A DNA stretch of 64,000 nucleotides, taken from positions 1 through 64,000 of the forward strand of contig NZ_JHQS01000016.1 of the NCBI RefSeq assembly GCF_014843845.1, written 5' to 3'. Every line of letters starts with the position of its first letter. Within the stretch, counting starts at the first letter, position 1. Shown piece after piece: positions 25,133 through 33,835 of this stretch. The notes beneath the pieces were generated by a model, which worked only from the letters and a program-made list of their open reading frames with translations, did no database searches and was not told the DNA's origin. Origin of the DNA: Mesorhizobium amorphae. GTDB lineage: Bacteria > Pseudomonadota > Alphaproteobacteria > Rhizobiales > Rhizobiaceae. A program made the position numbers and the translations under genes.

Positions 25133-26295
25133 CTGGAAACAAAGCTCCGGCCGATAAGTTGTCGATGTATCTGGTTGGTGCCTTCCCAGATCTGCGTAAT
25201 CTTGGCGTCGCGCATCAGACGCTCGACACGATAGTCCTTGCAGTAGCCATAGCCGCCATGCATCTGGACGGCCTCGGTTGCCGCCCGCATCGCCAGGTCC
25301 GAGGCACGCATCTTGGCTATCGAGGCCTCGATGCCGAAGTCAGTCTCGCCATCCTCGACAAGGCTGGCGACATGGTCCAGCCAAAGTTCGGCCATGGCCA
25401 GCTCGGTTGCGAGGTCCGCGATGGTGAACTGGCTGCTTTGGAAGTCGATGATAGCCTTGCCGAATTGTCGGCGCTCGTTGATGTAGCCAACCGAATCCTT
25501 GAACGCGGCCCGTGCAATGCCCAGCGCATGGGCGGCGATGCTTGGGCGGGATTTGTTGAGCGAGCCAAGCAGGATTCTCAAACCGTCGCCCGGATCGCCG
25601 ATCAAATTGTCGCGCGGCACACGGCACTCCTTGAAGGCAATCGCCGCGGTCGACGAAGCGCGATGGCCCATCTTGTCTTCCAGCCGGATGACCTCGAAGC
25701 CGGGTGTGTCTTTCTCAAAGACTAGTGTCGAAATCGACTTCCTTGGATCGTCGATGTCGCTCCATTTGCCGAACAGAAGAATGAGATCGGCGACATCGCC
25801 GCTGGTGATAAAAAGCTTGCTGCCTTCGATGATGATGTTGTCGCCGTCTGGCCGGAAGCGCGTCGTCATACCAGTCGCATCGGAGCCTGCCGCACTCTCC
25901 GTGATCGCGAGCGAACCGAGCCCACCCTCGGCGATCCGTGGCAGCAGCCGCTGCTTCTGTTCCTCGCTGCCGAAATCAACCAGTGGTTTCATACTGTGGA
26001 AGTTGGTGGCGTAGATGATGCCGGTCGACGCACATGCCTCGCTGATTGTCTTCACCACCTCCAGATAAAGGCGATACGACATCGGCGCGCCGCCATAGGC
26101 TTCGGGAATGAAGATGGCATTCAGGCCGAGCGCGTTGATCGCGTCTATGTTATCCGAGGGAAAATCCCCGGTGCGGTCATAGCGCTCGGCGTGTGGTGCG
26201 ATCACGTCGTTGGCCAGACGCCGCACCTGGTCGAGCACCAGCTGTTCGTCGGCGGACCAGTTGCGGCGGCTGTCGAGTCGGTCGAGGATTTTCAT
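25129..26295 (-). CDS. Acyl-CoA dehydrogenase
   Basis: FAD-dependent acyl-CoA dehydrogenase of 388 residues. It shows the family blocks SLAITESAAGSDATGMTT near 129-146 (FAD side), KLFITSGDVADL near 160, and QMHGGYGYCKDYRVERLMRD near 340-359. The probable catalytic base is the Glu in QIWEGTNQIHRQLIG near 366. In an alicyclic acid route an AliB-like enzyme of this family makes the 1-ene-CoA. The ATG overlaps the SDR stop by one base (TGATG). Confidence 0.92.
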   Translation of the reverse strand: MKILDRLDSRRNWSADEQLVLDQVRRLANDVIAPHAERYDRTGDFPSDNIDAINALGLNAIFIPEAYGGAPMSYRLYLEVVKTISEACASTGIIYATNFHSMKPLVDFGSEEQKQRLLPRIAEGGLGSLAITESAAGSDATGMTTRFRPDGDNIIIEGSKLFITSGDVADLILLFGKWSDIDDPRKSISTLVFEKDTPGFEVIRLEDKMGHRASSTAAIAFKECRVPRDNLIGDPGDGLRILLGSLNKSRPSIAAHALGIARAAFKDSVGYINERRQFGKAIIDFQSSQFTIADLATELAMAELWLDHVASLVEDGETDFGIEASIAKMRASDLAMRAATEAVQMHGGYGYCKDYRVERLMRDAKITQIWEGTNQIHRQLIGRSFVSR

Positions 26296-27002
26296 CAGAG
26301 ATAGGCCCCCTGCACGCCATCGAGGTAGATTGTCTCGCCGCTCAAAAATCCGATGTTCTCACTGAACAGGGCGCCGACCAGTTGCGCCACTTCGGGAGGC
26401 TGGCCGACACGCCCGACAGGAACTCTCTTATCGAGCCAGGCTTTGATCTTGTCTCTGGCCAGGAAGTCGCGATTGAGATCTGTCTCGATGTAGCCGGGCG
26501 CGACATTCATCACCCGAATGCCATCTCTCGCCCATTCTGCTGCAAGACATCTGGTGATTGCGCCAACGGCCGCTTTCGATGCGCAATAGGCAACGTTTTC
26601 CGGCACCGCCATCTTGTCGAGGAAAGAGCCGATGTTGACGATCAGAGCGTCGCCGGTTTCGGCAAGATGGGGATAGGTTTTCTGAGAGACGGCTAGCACC
26701 GATGTCGCATTGAGATGCATCATCGCCTCGAACTCGTCCACCTCGAGCTCGGTGCTCCGCTTCGAAGCATGGGCTCCCGCCGCATTGACCAAACCGACGA
26801 TCGGACCTTTTGCCTTGACCGTTTCGATCGCCGCCTCGACCGAGGCAAGGTTGCCAACGTCGCAGATCAGCCCATAGCCTACCGGCGCCTCGCCCGATCG
26901 CGACAGACCCGCTACGGCAAAACCCCGGCGATCCAACTCTGCCGCGATCGCCGCGCCAATACCTCGGCTGGCCCCGGTCACCACAATCTGCGGCCTACTC
27001 AT
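26295..27002 (-). CDS. SDR family oxidoreductase (BadH position)
   Basis: Short-chain dehydrogenase of 235 residues from the ATG at 27002, which overlaps the end of the hydratase gene by eight bases. Motifs: VVTGASRGIGAAIA (7-20), GLVNAAGAH in place of NNAG, and the catalytic Tyr and Lys in YCASKAAV. The C-terminus FLSGETIYLDGVQGAYL is typical. In the cyclohexanecarboxylate route BadH oxidises 2-hydroxycyclohexanecarboxyl-CoA to the 2-keto form; the position next to the hydratase and BadI-like genes suggests a similar step here. Confidence 0.88.
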   Translation of the reverse strand: MSRPQIVVTGASRGIGAAIAAELDRRGFAVAGLSRSGEAPVGYGLICDVGNLASVEAAIETVKAKGPIVGLVNAAGAHASKRSTELEVDEFEAMMHLNATSVLAVSQKTYPHLAETGDALIVNIGSFLDKMAVPENVAYCASKAAVGAITRCLAAEWARDGIRVMNVAPGYIETDLNRDFLARDKIKAWLDKRVPVGRVGQPPEVAQLVGALFSENIGFLSGETIYLDGVQGAYL

Positions 27003-27762
27003 CGCGAAACTCCGGTTTGCGCTTTTCGAGGAAGGCAGCCATGCCTTCCTCGGCGTCGCGTGTCTGGTAGGCAAGGGTGGAGAGATCGGCCTCGACCTTC
27101 AACCCTTGATTGACAGGCAAGTCCAAAGCGCGCGCGACGGCTGACCGCGCCAGCTGCAGCGCGACCAGGCTGTGCGCGGTGAACTCCCCGGCGAATGCGA
27201 TCGCGGCCTCGACTGCGTCGCCGTCGACGATACGATTGACCAGCCCGATACGCTCGGCCTCCTGCACTCCGATGGTGCGACCAGTCAGGATCAGTTCCGT
27301 GGCGCGCCCCTCGCCAATCAGCCGCGGCAGACGTTGCGTTCCGCCATATCCGGGGATCAGCCCGAGCTTGATTTCTGGAAGCGCCATGCGGGCGTGCGCG
27401 GTGGCGATGCGGAAGGTGCAGGCCAGCGCGAGCTCCAGTCCGCCGCCAAAAGCGTAGCCGTTTATGCAGGCGATCGAGACAATCCGAAGGTTGGAAAGCC
27501 GCTCGAAAACTGCCTGGCCAAACTCGGCGCTACTTTTTTGTTCGACAAGTGTGCGGCCTCGCAGCTCATCGATGTCGGCTCCCGCGCAGAATGCCTTTTC
27601 GCCAGCGCCGGTTATGACCAGTGCGCGCACCGGTCGCTTGTCAACCTCCGTCAATGCAGCGTCCAGTTCGGCTAGAATCGCAAAGGAGAGCGCATTGAGC
27701 TTCTCAGGACGGTTCAATGTGATGAGGGCGCAATCGCCCAATGTCGATATGTCGATTGTCAT
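26995..27762 (-). CDS. Enoyl-CoA hydratase (crotonase family)
   Basis: Crotonase-fold hydratase of 255 residues. The oxyanion-hole segments AFCAGADIDELRG (57-69) and INGYAFGGGLELALACTFRIA are clear, and the catalytic glutamates are expected in KLGLIPGYGGTQRLPRLIGE, where the second Glu position reads Gly as in the related hydratase variants. It should add water to a 2-enoyl-CoA, the BadK-like step. The start overlaps the ligase end by four bases. Confidence 0.9.
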   Translation of the reverse strand: MTIDISTLGDCALITLNRPEKLNALSFAILAELDAALTEVDKRPVRALVITGAGEKAFCAGADIDELRGRTLVEQKSSAEFGQAVFERLSNLRIVSIACINGYAFGGGLELALACTFRIATAHARMALPEIKLGLIPGYGGTQRLPRLIGEGRATELILTGRTIGVQEAERIGLVNRIVDGDAVEAAIAFAGEFTAHSLVALQLARSAVARALDLPVNQGLKVEADLSTLAYQTRDAEEGMAAFLEKRKPEFRDE

Positions 27763-29375
27763 GCGTCCACCCGCGTCTTGTAGCGAATGGCGATCGGTCT
27801 GATCTCGTTGCTCTTGACGCTTTCGACCAGCTCGCGCTTCAAGACTTTTCCGCTCGGTGTGAGCGGAAATTCGTTCAGTCGAACAAAATATTCAGGCATG
27901 TCGAAGCGCGACAATCCCTGTTGGGCCAGATAGTCGAGCAAGTCGTCCGGTTCGATGTCGCCAATGATCGCGATGCAGACGCGTTCGCCCAGACGTGTGT
28001 CTGCAACAGGGAAACATGCCGCGCGGTCGACGCTTTCATGCCGCAGCGCCAGTGCTTCGATATGGGCGGGGTAGATGTTGTGTCCACCTCGGATGATCAG
28101 GTCTTTGATGCGCCCCTCAATACGCAGATTGCCATGCTCGTCGGTTGAGCCCAGGTCTCCGGACAAAAACCAGCCGTCGCGATTGAAGCTCGTCTCGGTC
28201 GCGACCTGATTGTCGAAATAGCCCAGCATCAAGGAAGGTCCCTTGCCGCCGATCTGGCCCACTTCGCCAGGTTTCGCGGGAAGATCAGCATCCACGGAGT
28301 CGAATATCTGCACTCGATACGCGCTGCCGCCGCGTCCGCACGTGTTGACGATCGTTGTCTCATCGTCATCGGGGTGTGTGTACTGGTGTGACGAGTTTTC
28401 GGTCATGCCATAGACGTTTTGCGCTTTGATGCCCTGGGAAAGAAACGCGCTGGCGACTGACGGGGGTATTGGTGAACCTGCCATGTAGAAAATATCGACA
28501 TTGCCGAGACGCGGCAGTCCGCGTGCTTGCTGCTCGGCGAGGATGTCCATCGCATGGGTCGGAACGCCAAGCACATAAGTCGCCTTGGTGCGCATGATCC
28601 AATCCAGCCGGGTGGCACCACTCGGCGCATCGTCGGTTACGAACCGACATCCCGCCAGCAACCACTGTGCGACCGCTACCCACGCGATGTGATGTGAGAG
28701 CGGGGCAAGCGTCAACATCACAGTCTCAGGCCCGTGGCCCCAGTCGCGTACAAGTTCGCGGGCGTTTGCGAGGAGCGTATTGTCCGAATGCATCACGCAT
28801 TTCGGGGTGCCCGTCGTGCCCGAGGTAAATGCGAGGTAGACGACCTTGTCGGGATCATCCGAAGGTTCGGTCAGATTGGGTGCAGCCTTGGGAAAACTCT
28901 CAGGCGTATAGACCATTTTCAACGAGCGAACGCCCGCCAGCACCGCATCGAACCTCGTTGTCGAGCGATCGGCTCCCCAGCCGTTCTCCGTGAGCAGCAC
29001 GCGTGCCGACACGCGCTCCATCAGCGCTCCAACTTCGGCGCAGGTGTATGTCCGGTGCAGTGAAGGGTTGCACGCGAAGCCCTCGCGAGCGCAAGCAAGG
29101 AAAAGAATGACGGCCTCGACCTTGTTCGACATCCAGATCGACACTCGATCGCCGCGGACAAGTCCATAGATCCTAAGATCAGCGGCCACTCCGTCGACCT
29201 GAGCCAACACTTCGGCCCAGCTCAACGATTTGCGCCCATCCTGCAGAGCCAAGTCGTCGGGCCGCTCTTGTGCGTTTCGGCACAGAAGCGAATAGAATGT
29301 GTCGGACTGCCACAGGCCGTCCTCATAATATTGGCGTGCCACCGCGGGGTGATGCAGCGTCAGGAACGGTCGCAT
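27759..29375 (-). CDS. Acyl-CoA synthetase (AMP-forming; alicyclic-acid ligase type)
   Basis: ANL-family acyl-CoA ligase of 538 residues. The P-loop YLAFTSGTTGTPKCVMHSDN is near 183-202, then YGMTENSSHQYTHP near 324, GWFLSGDLGSTDEHG near 402, GRIKDLIIRGGHNIYPAHIE near 423, and the acyl-adenylate Lys in PLTPSGKVLKREL near 513. In length and style it resembles AliA, cyclohexanecarboxylate-CoA ligase, and general medium-chain ligases. It would activate the acid that enters the operon. It lies five bases after the BadI-like gene. Confidence 0.9.
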   Translation of the reverse strand: MRPFLTLHHPAVARQYYEDGLWQSDTFYSLLCRNAQERPDDLALQDGRKSLSWAEVLAQVDGVAADLRIYGLVRGDRVSIWMSNKVEAVILFLACAREGFACNPSLHRTYTCAEVGALMERVSARVLLTENGWGADRSTTRFDAVLAGVRSLKMVYTPESFPKAAPNLTEPSDDPDKVVYLAFTSGTTGTPKCVMHSDNTLLANARELVRDWGHGPETVMLTLAPLSHHIAWVAVAQWLLAGCRFVTDDAPSGATRLDWIMRTKATYVLGVPTHAMDILAEQQARGLPRLGNVDIFYMAGSPIPPSVASAFLSQGIKAQNVYGMTENSSHQYTHPDDDETTIVNTCGRGGSAYRVQIFDSVDADLPAKPGEVGQIGGKGPSLMLGYFDNQVATETSFNRDGWFLSGDLGSTDEHGNLRIEGRIKDLIIRGGHNIYPAHIEALALRHESVDRAACFPVADTRLGERVCIAIIGDIEPDDLLDYLAQQGLSRFDMPEYFVRLNEFPLTPSGKVLKRELVESVKSNEIRPIAIRYKTRVDA

Positions 29376-29380
29376 CTGCG

Positions 29381-30160
29381 TCAGCCCCCGAACTTCGAAG
29401 GGTCGGGCTTGCGGCGTTCGGCGAACGCACTGCCAAGTTCGTGACTTTCGTCAGTCTCGAGATAGGCCCGAAGAAGCAGGTCGTGGGCCATTCGCGACAG
29501 GCCGGATACGCCACCGTGGCGGGCGTTGAAGGCCGCCTTGATCGATGCCAATGCAAAGGACCCACGCTCGGCGATTTCAAGTGCGAACTTGCGTGTTTCG
29601 TCTTTCAGCGCGGCGTCGGGAACCACCTTGTTGATCAATCCCATCTCCAGCGCCTCGCGCGCCGCGATCTTCGGATTGCGGTACCAGATCTCCTTTGCCC
29701 GCTTCTTGCCGACAAGGTCTTCAAGATACCACGTCCCATAACCGGCATCGAAGGAGCCGACCATCGGGCCAACCTGGCGAAAGATCGCGCTTTCCTTCGC
29801 GATTGTGCAGTCACAAACCATCTGCAAGACGTTGCCGCCGCCGACTGCGAAACCGTTCACCGAGGCGATCACCGGCTTTTGCAATTTGTCGATCGCCTCG
29901 TACATTTCGAGCGTCGGGAGCGTGCCCGCGTAAAGGTTGGTATCCTCCATCCCATCCTTGCGCCCACCGAGACAGAAGAACTGCTCACCGGCGCCTGTCA
30001 GGACGATGACCCGGGTCCTGGTCTCGCGCCGGATCAACTCAATCACGTCGCGTAGCTCGTGACACATGGTGACATTGAACATATTGCCGTCATCAGGGCG
30101 ATTGAGTGTAATCGTGCCGATCGGCCCGTCTTCTTCGTAGGTTATGGTTTCGTAGGTCAT
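29381..30160 (-). CDS. BadI-like 2-ketocyclohexanecarboxyl-CoA hydrolase
   Basis: Crotonase-fold protein of 259 residues in the MenB/BadI branch. BadI opens the ring of 2-ketocyclohexanecarboxyl-CoA by hydrolysis to give pimelyl-CoA. The key shared region is FRQVGPMVGSFDAGYGTWYL (near 136-155) with KKRAKEIWYRNPKIAAREA after it; BadI has the same VGPxxGSxDxGYG and AREIWY pattern. The oxyanion part is NGFAVGGGNVLQMVCDCTIA. The C-terminal TDESHELGSAFAERRKPD also fits BadI. DHNA-CoA synthase (MenB) is the alternative but there are no menaquinone genes here. The real ring substrate is unknown. Confidence 0.85.
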   Translation of the reverse strand: MTYETITYEEDGPIGTITLNRPDDGNMFNVTMCHELRDVIELIRRETRTRVIVLTGAGEQFFCLGGRKDGMEDTNLYAGTLPTLEMYEAIDKLQKPVIASVNGFAVGGGNVLQMVCDCTIAKESAIFRQVGPMVGSFDAGYGTWYLEDLVGKKRAKEIWYRNPKIAAREALEMGLINKVVPDAALKDETRKFALEIAERGSFALASIKAAFNARHGGVSGLSRMAHDLLLRAYLETDESHELGSAFAERRKPDPSKFGG

Positions 30161-30233
30161 CGCGTTTTCTCAGTTGGCGCTGCGCCGGGCCGCGCGAGGT
30201 GTCTGGGCCGATTTCATCATATTTTGCAGGCGT

Positions 30234-30560
30234 TTACGATAGCTTCGAAAATGCGGTCGGCTGAAGAATCTGGTTGGTGATGTTCGCTGTGAGCGCGCCG
30301 TTTCTGTCGGTTTCCGCTCGGGCCGAAATCCAGTCCGGATCGCTCTGAAATGCGGTCCACCTCTGCTCGCGCTCCGCAAGCGATTCCCACGCGATGAGGT
30401 AGGTCAAATCGTTGTTCGATGCACCAACCATCGTGGTAAAGAAGCCGACCTGACGGATACCGTGCTTTTCCCACAGGTTCAGCGTTGTCGTCTCAAAACG
30501 CTTGAGCAGCGCCGGCAAATTGCCGACGGATGCTCGATAGACCCGTAATTCGTAGATCAT
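30234..30560 (-). CDS. NIPSNAP family protein
   Basis: Small protein of 108 residues with the NIPSNAP pattern MIYELRVYRASVGNLPALLK at the start, LWEKHGIRQVGFFTTMVG in the middle and LTYLIAWESLAEREQRWTAF later. It should form a dimeric alpha/beta barrel. Members accompany catabolic operons but their biochemical role is not settled. It overlaps the CoA-transferase by four bases and is followed by a 73-base gap before the BadI-like gene. Confidence 0.88.
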   Translation of the reverse strand: MIYELRVYRASVGNLPALLKRFETTTLNLWEKHGIRQVGFFTTMVGASNNDLTYLIAWESLAEREQRWTAFQSDPDWISARAETDRNGALTANITNQILQPTAFSKLS

Positions 30561-31822
30561 CGAGTTCCTCCTTCCGTGCCGTTGCCGCTGCGGAGCGCTG
30601 CTATCTGGCGATCGTCGTATCCAAGCAATGCGCGAAGAATCTCGTCGGTGTGTTCTCCCAGCCTTGGCGGAGGCAGGCGAGCGAAGTTTGCCTCGTCGTC
30701 GACGCGAATACCTGTGCCGACCTGTGGAATCAGTCGTCCCTCGGACCGGAGGCTGTAGAACAGTCCCCGCTGTTGCAATTCGGGATCGGCCGCAACTTCG
30801 TCGATACGGTTGATGGGGCCTGCCGGAATGCGAGCCCGGCGAAACAATGAAAGCCAGTGCGCGCGTGTTTGAGTGAGCAACATTTCTTGGATCGCGGCCA
30901 CAATCTCGGGCCTCGCCTCGCGGCGCTCGGCATTGGTTGAGAACCGTTGGCTGCCGCCAAATTCAGGCTTGCCGAGAACCTGCCAGAAACGCCCCCAGAT
31001 CTTGTCGTTGCCAAGTCCCAGCGTGATCGGATGGTCCGCCGTCTGGAAGGATTGGTAGATAGCGATGACGCTGTCTTTTCCGCCAGAGCGCCTGGGCACT
31101 TCTCCCGAGCCCAAATGCGGAACGACCCGGCAGGCAAGGAATCTCACCATTGAATCCACCAGAGCGACATCCACGCATCCGCCGGTGCCCGTTGACATAC
31201 GTCTCAGTAGTGCGGCTGTCGCGGCGAAAGCGGCGTCTTGTCCCGCCAACATGTCGGCAGCGGGCGCACCGATTTTCTGGGGCTCGCCGGTCATTTCACC
31301 GGTGATATCCATGATGCCTGAATAGCCTTCGGCGATCAGGTCGTAACAGGGCCAGTCCGCGCGCTCGCCTTCCATCCCGAAACCGGTGATTGACGCATAG
31401 ACGAGCCTTGGGTTCAAAGCGCGCAATGCGTCAGCGTCGATGCCGAGCTTCCTGGCGACGGGTGCCGGGGTGTTGACGATCATCACATCACAGCAGCTGA
31501 CCAGATCACGCAGTGCAACCAGCCCCTCTGGCGTTGCATAGTCGAGAACGACGCTGCGCTTGTTGCGGTTGACGCTGAGGAACCACAGGGACTGGTCATC
31601 GAGAAACGGCGGGCCCCAGGCGCGCGCGTCGTCGCCGCCTGGACGCTCGACCTTGATGACATCGGCACCCATGTCGCCCAACAGCATTGCCGAATAGGGG
31701 CCGGCAATTGATGTTGACAGATCCAAAACCCGAATGCCCTTCAGCATGTCGAAGCTAGGCCCGCAATTTGGGCTGGGAAGCTTCGCCAACGGGAAGTCTC
31801 GAATGTGTGCGCGATCTGCCAT
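30557..31822 (-). CDS. Class III CoA-transferase (CaiB/BaiF family), first gene of the operon
   Basis: Family III CoA-transferase of 421 residues from the ATG at 31822; an internal ATG at 31747 just before GIRVLDLSTSIAGPYSAMLL is a possible alternative. GDMGADVIKVERPGGDDAR follows near 48-66, and the catalytic Asp is expected in YDLIAEGYSGIMD near 158-170. It leads the 12-gene reverse operon. A -24/-12 sigma-54 promoter lies 36-49 bases upstream, so transcription should depend on the activator encoded just beyond it. Confidence 0.9.
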   Translation of the reverse strand: MADRAHIRDFPLAKLPSPNCGPSFDMLKGIRVLDLSTSIAGPYSAMLLGDMGADVIKVERPGGDDARAWGPPFLDDQSLWFLSVNRNKRSVVLDYATPEGLVALRDLVSCCDVMIVNTPAPVARKLGIDADALRALNPRLVYASITGFGMEGERADWPCYDLIAEGYSGIMDITGEMTGEPQKIGAPAADMLAGQDAAFAATAALLRRMSTGTGGCVDVALVDSMVRFLACRVVPHLGSGEVPRRSGGKDSVIAIYQSFQTADHPITLGLGNDKIWGRFWQVLGKPEFGGSQRFSTNAERREARPEIVAAIQEMLLTQTRAHWLSLFRRARIPAGPINRIDEVAADPELQQRGLFYSLRSEGRLIPQVGTGIRVDDEANFARLPPPRLGEHTDEILRALLGYDDRQIAALRSGNGTEGGTR

Positions 31823-31857
31823 TTGATGCCTTGCGAAGCTATATCACCAAGCAATGA

Positions 31858-31872
31858 GCAATTCGCATGCCA
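31858..31872 (-). promoter_or_regulatory. Sigma-54 promoter of the ring-opening operon
   Basis: On the minus strand the sequence reads TGGCATGCGAATTGCT, with GG (31871-31870) and GC (31859-31858) exactly ten bases apart. The consensus is TGGCACG-N4-TTGCW. The operon start codon lies about 36 bases downstream of the -12 element. The adjacent gene encodes a sigma-54-dependent activator, which strongly supports the call. Confidence 0.82.
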
Positions 31873-31987
31873 AACTGCTTTTAGCTGCTACACATTGGCG
31901 AACATTACAGCTGTGGGGCTTGGAAATTTCCAATCCTCAGGTTTAGCTGGCTAGATTTGTCGCCGAGTGCTACACGACACCGTTTGC

Positions 31988-32010
31988 CTGTGTCTCTGTC
32001 GAAGACACAG
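31988..32010. promoter_or_regulatory. Putative upstream activator site of the sigma-54 regulator
   Basis: CTGTGTCT (31988-31995) and AGACACAG (32003-32010) form a perfect 8-bp inverted repeat with a 7-base spacer. It lies about 117 bases upstream of the -24 element of the reverse operon, the usual distance for an activator site, and just before the start of the activator gene itself, so it could also serve autoregulation. Confidence 0.55.
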
Positions 32011-32026
32011 CAGTTGGAGATATCTG

Positions 32027-33661
32027 GTGTCGGCCATTGATGGGATTGTCGTAACGCAGCAGGGAAAAGGGGTCGCCTTCTCGTCGGGAGTCGGCGCAGA
32101 TCCGAGAGTTCAGACGCTTGCTACCGACCCTGCCTGGATCGAGGAAGCAGCCACACGACGCCTTCAGCCTTTGACCCTCGATCGTCGCCAATACGCAGTG
32201 CTTGTTGCCCCCGTTGCAAAGGGCCATCTCGTCCTGATCAGCATAGCTCGCGACGCTTTGCTTGAGTTCATCGGATCGGTGGATTTCGCTGCGGACATTA
32301 TCGAGAAGCTTATCACCGATCCGTTCGATGCGATGACTGTCGTCGACGCGAATGCACGGGTCGTCTACGTGTCACCCGTACATGAAGCCTTCTTCGGACT
32401 GAAGCATGGCGAAGCAAATGGGCGACCTGTGCGCCAGGTGATCGAAAATACCCGCCTCGACACCGTTGTGCGGACGGGACGAGCTGAAGTCGGCGAAATC
32501 CAGCGGATGAAAGGCGTCGAGCGGGTTGTGTCGCGCCTTCCCATCCTGCGCGACGGCAAGGTCGTTGGTGCGGTTGGGCGGGTCATGTTCAAGGGTCCGG
32601 AACAAGTGACCGCGCTCAGCAATCGCATCAGCACTCTGGAAAGCGAGGTGGAATTTCATCGCCGCGACGCGGCGGCGTTGCGGCGTCGCAGCTACGGCCT
32701 TGACGATCTGATTGGCGACAGCGAGCCGATGCGCCGACTGAAGAGCGAGATTACCAAAGTGGCGCCTTTGGAGATTCCGGTGCTCATTCGTGGCGAAAGC
32801 GGAACCGGCAAGGAGCTCGTAGCCCATTCCCTTCATCGCCTGAGCCCGCGCCGCGATAATCCGTTGGTAATGGTCAACGCCGCGGCGCTGCCGGCGACGT
32901 TGGTTGAGTCGGAACTCTTCGGCTATGAAGCTGGCGCCTTCACCGGTGCCGACAAAAAGGGCAGGAAGGGCAAGTTTGAGCAGGCCGCCGATGGCACCAT
33001 TTTTTTGGACGAAGTCGGCGACATGCCGCTCGATGTCCAGGCCAAGCTGCTCAGGGTACTGCAAGACCGCGTCGTGGAGCGTGTCGGAGGCGAACGGCCG
33101 CGGCAGGTCGATTTCCGCTTGGTGACCGCAACCAATCGCGACCTTCATACCTTCGTGTCGGAAGAGAAGTTCAGGCTCGATCTGTACTACCGCATCTCGC
33201 CGATCGTCCTCGAAGTGCCGCCCTTGCGCAGCCGTGTCGACGACATCGAGCTGCTTGTGTCGCATTTCCTCCAGGAGATATCGCGCATTCATCGCCAGCC
33301 CGCGCCGCAAATTACGGCAAGCGCAATCACCTATCTCATGGAGCAACCCTGGCCGGGCAACGTCAGGCAACTGCGGCACGAGATCGAACGCGCTTTTGTG
33401 TTCGCCGAAGAGGGTCTCATCACCACAGAGACGCTGGCGCGGCACAGCGATCGTCGCACGGTCGCGGCGCAACCAGTTTCGGTTATGGCGTCGCCCACCA
33501 GACCGACGATCTCCCGCCTGAAGGATGCGGTCGAACGCGCCGAGATCGATCTCGTTCGGGACGCCATGCAAATGTGCAATGGCAACAAGAAGCGGGTTGC
33601 TCAGGAACTCGGTATCTCGCGCTCCTATCTCTACAAGATTCTGGGCGAAGCCGAACAATAG
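32027..33661 (+). CDS. Sigma-54-dependent transcriptional activator (PAS-AAA+-Fis)
   Basis: Enhancer-binding activator of 544 residues. The GTG at 32027 has GGAG seven bases upstream; a longer frame from 31967 would run through the palindrome and is less likely. A PAS-like sensor is at about 80-190 (DPFDAMTVVDANARVVYVSP). The AAA+ domain has Walker A GESGTGKE near 258, the sigma-54 contact GAFTGA near 303 and Walker B DGTIFLDEVGDMPL. The C-terminus is a Fis-type helix-turn-helix (NKKRVAQELGISRSYLYKIL). It is divergent from the ring-opening operon and should activate it and the gene at 33.8 kb. Confidence 0.93.
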   Translation: MSAIDGIVVTQQGKGVAFSSGVGADPRVQTLATDPAWIEEAATRRLQPLTLDRRQYAVLVAPVAKGHLVLISIARDALLEFIGSVDFAADIIEKLITDPFDAMTVVDANARVVYVSPVHEAFFGLKHGEANGRPVRQVIENTRLDTVVRTGRAEVGEIQRMKGVERVVSRLPILRDGKVVGAVGRVMFKGPEQVTALSNRISTLESEVEFHRRDAAALRRRSYGLDDLIGDSEPMRRLKSEITKVAPLEIPVLIRGESGTGKELVAHSLHRLSPRRDNPLVMVNAAALPATLVESELFGYEAGAFTGADKKGRKGKFEQAADGTIFLDEVGDMPLDVQAKLLRVLQDRVVERVGGERPRQVDFRLVTATNRDLHTFVSEEKFRLDLYYRISPIVLEVPPLRSRVDDIELLVSHFLQEISRIHRQPAPQITASAITYLMEQPWPGNVRQLRHEIERAFVFAEEGLITTETLARHSDRRTVAAQPVSVMASPTRPTISRLKDAVERAEIDLVRDAMQMCNGNKKRVAQELGISRSYLYKILGEAEQ

Positions 33662-33670
33662 TGCATCAGC

Positions 33671-33706
33671 GACGACACGTTCTGTCGTCACCGTGGACAC
33701 TCTGTC
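33671..33706. promoter_or_regulatory. Tandem palindromes, putative activator sites
   Basis: GACGACA (33671-33677) and TGTCGTC (33683-33689) form a 7-bp inverted repeat with a 5-base spacer. Next to it GACA (33696-33699) and TGTC (33703-33706) form a smaller one. They lie 57-92 bases upstream of the -24 element at 33763. TCTGTCG and GACAC also occur in the palindrome at 31988-32010. A terminator for the activator gene is the alternative for the first repeat. Confidence 0.45.
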
Positions 33707-33761
33707 TATGGCAGGGTCAACACGCGCTGAGGCGTGCGCTTTCCCTAGGCCGCAGGCAAAT

Positions 33762-33777
33762 TGGCGCGGCTATTGCA
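33762..33777 (+). promoter_or_regulatory. Sigma-54 promoter upstream of the 194-residue protein gene
   Basis: The sequence TGGCGCGGCTATTGCA has GG (33763-33764) and GC (33775-33776) with the exact ten-base gap and good -24 and -12 context. Transcription would start near 33788, about 48 bases before the ATG of the next gene. It fits control by the sigma-54 activator encoded immediately upstream. Confidence 0.78.
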
Positions 33778-33835
33778 TGGTGCAAGCTATAGAGGGAGTT
33801 CCCTTCGGATGGATCCTTGATAGAGGACGTTTGCG

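Noticed and set aside
29381..30160. Menaquinone enzyme MenB
   Set aside because: The protein shares the MenB/BadI signature, but all neighbours are acyl-CoA degradation genes and no other menaquinone genes are in the window.
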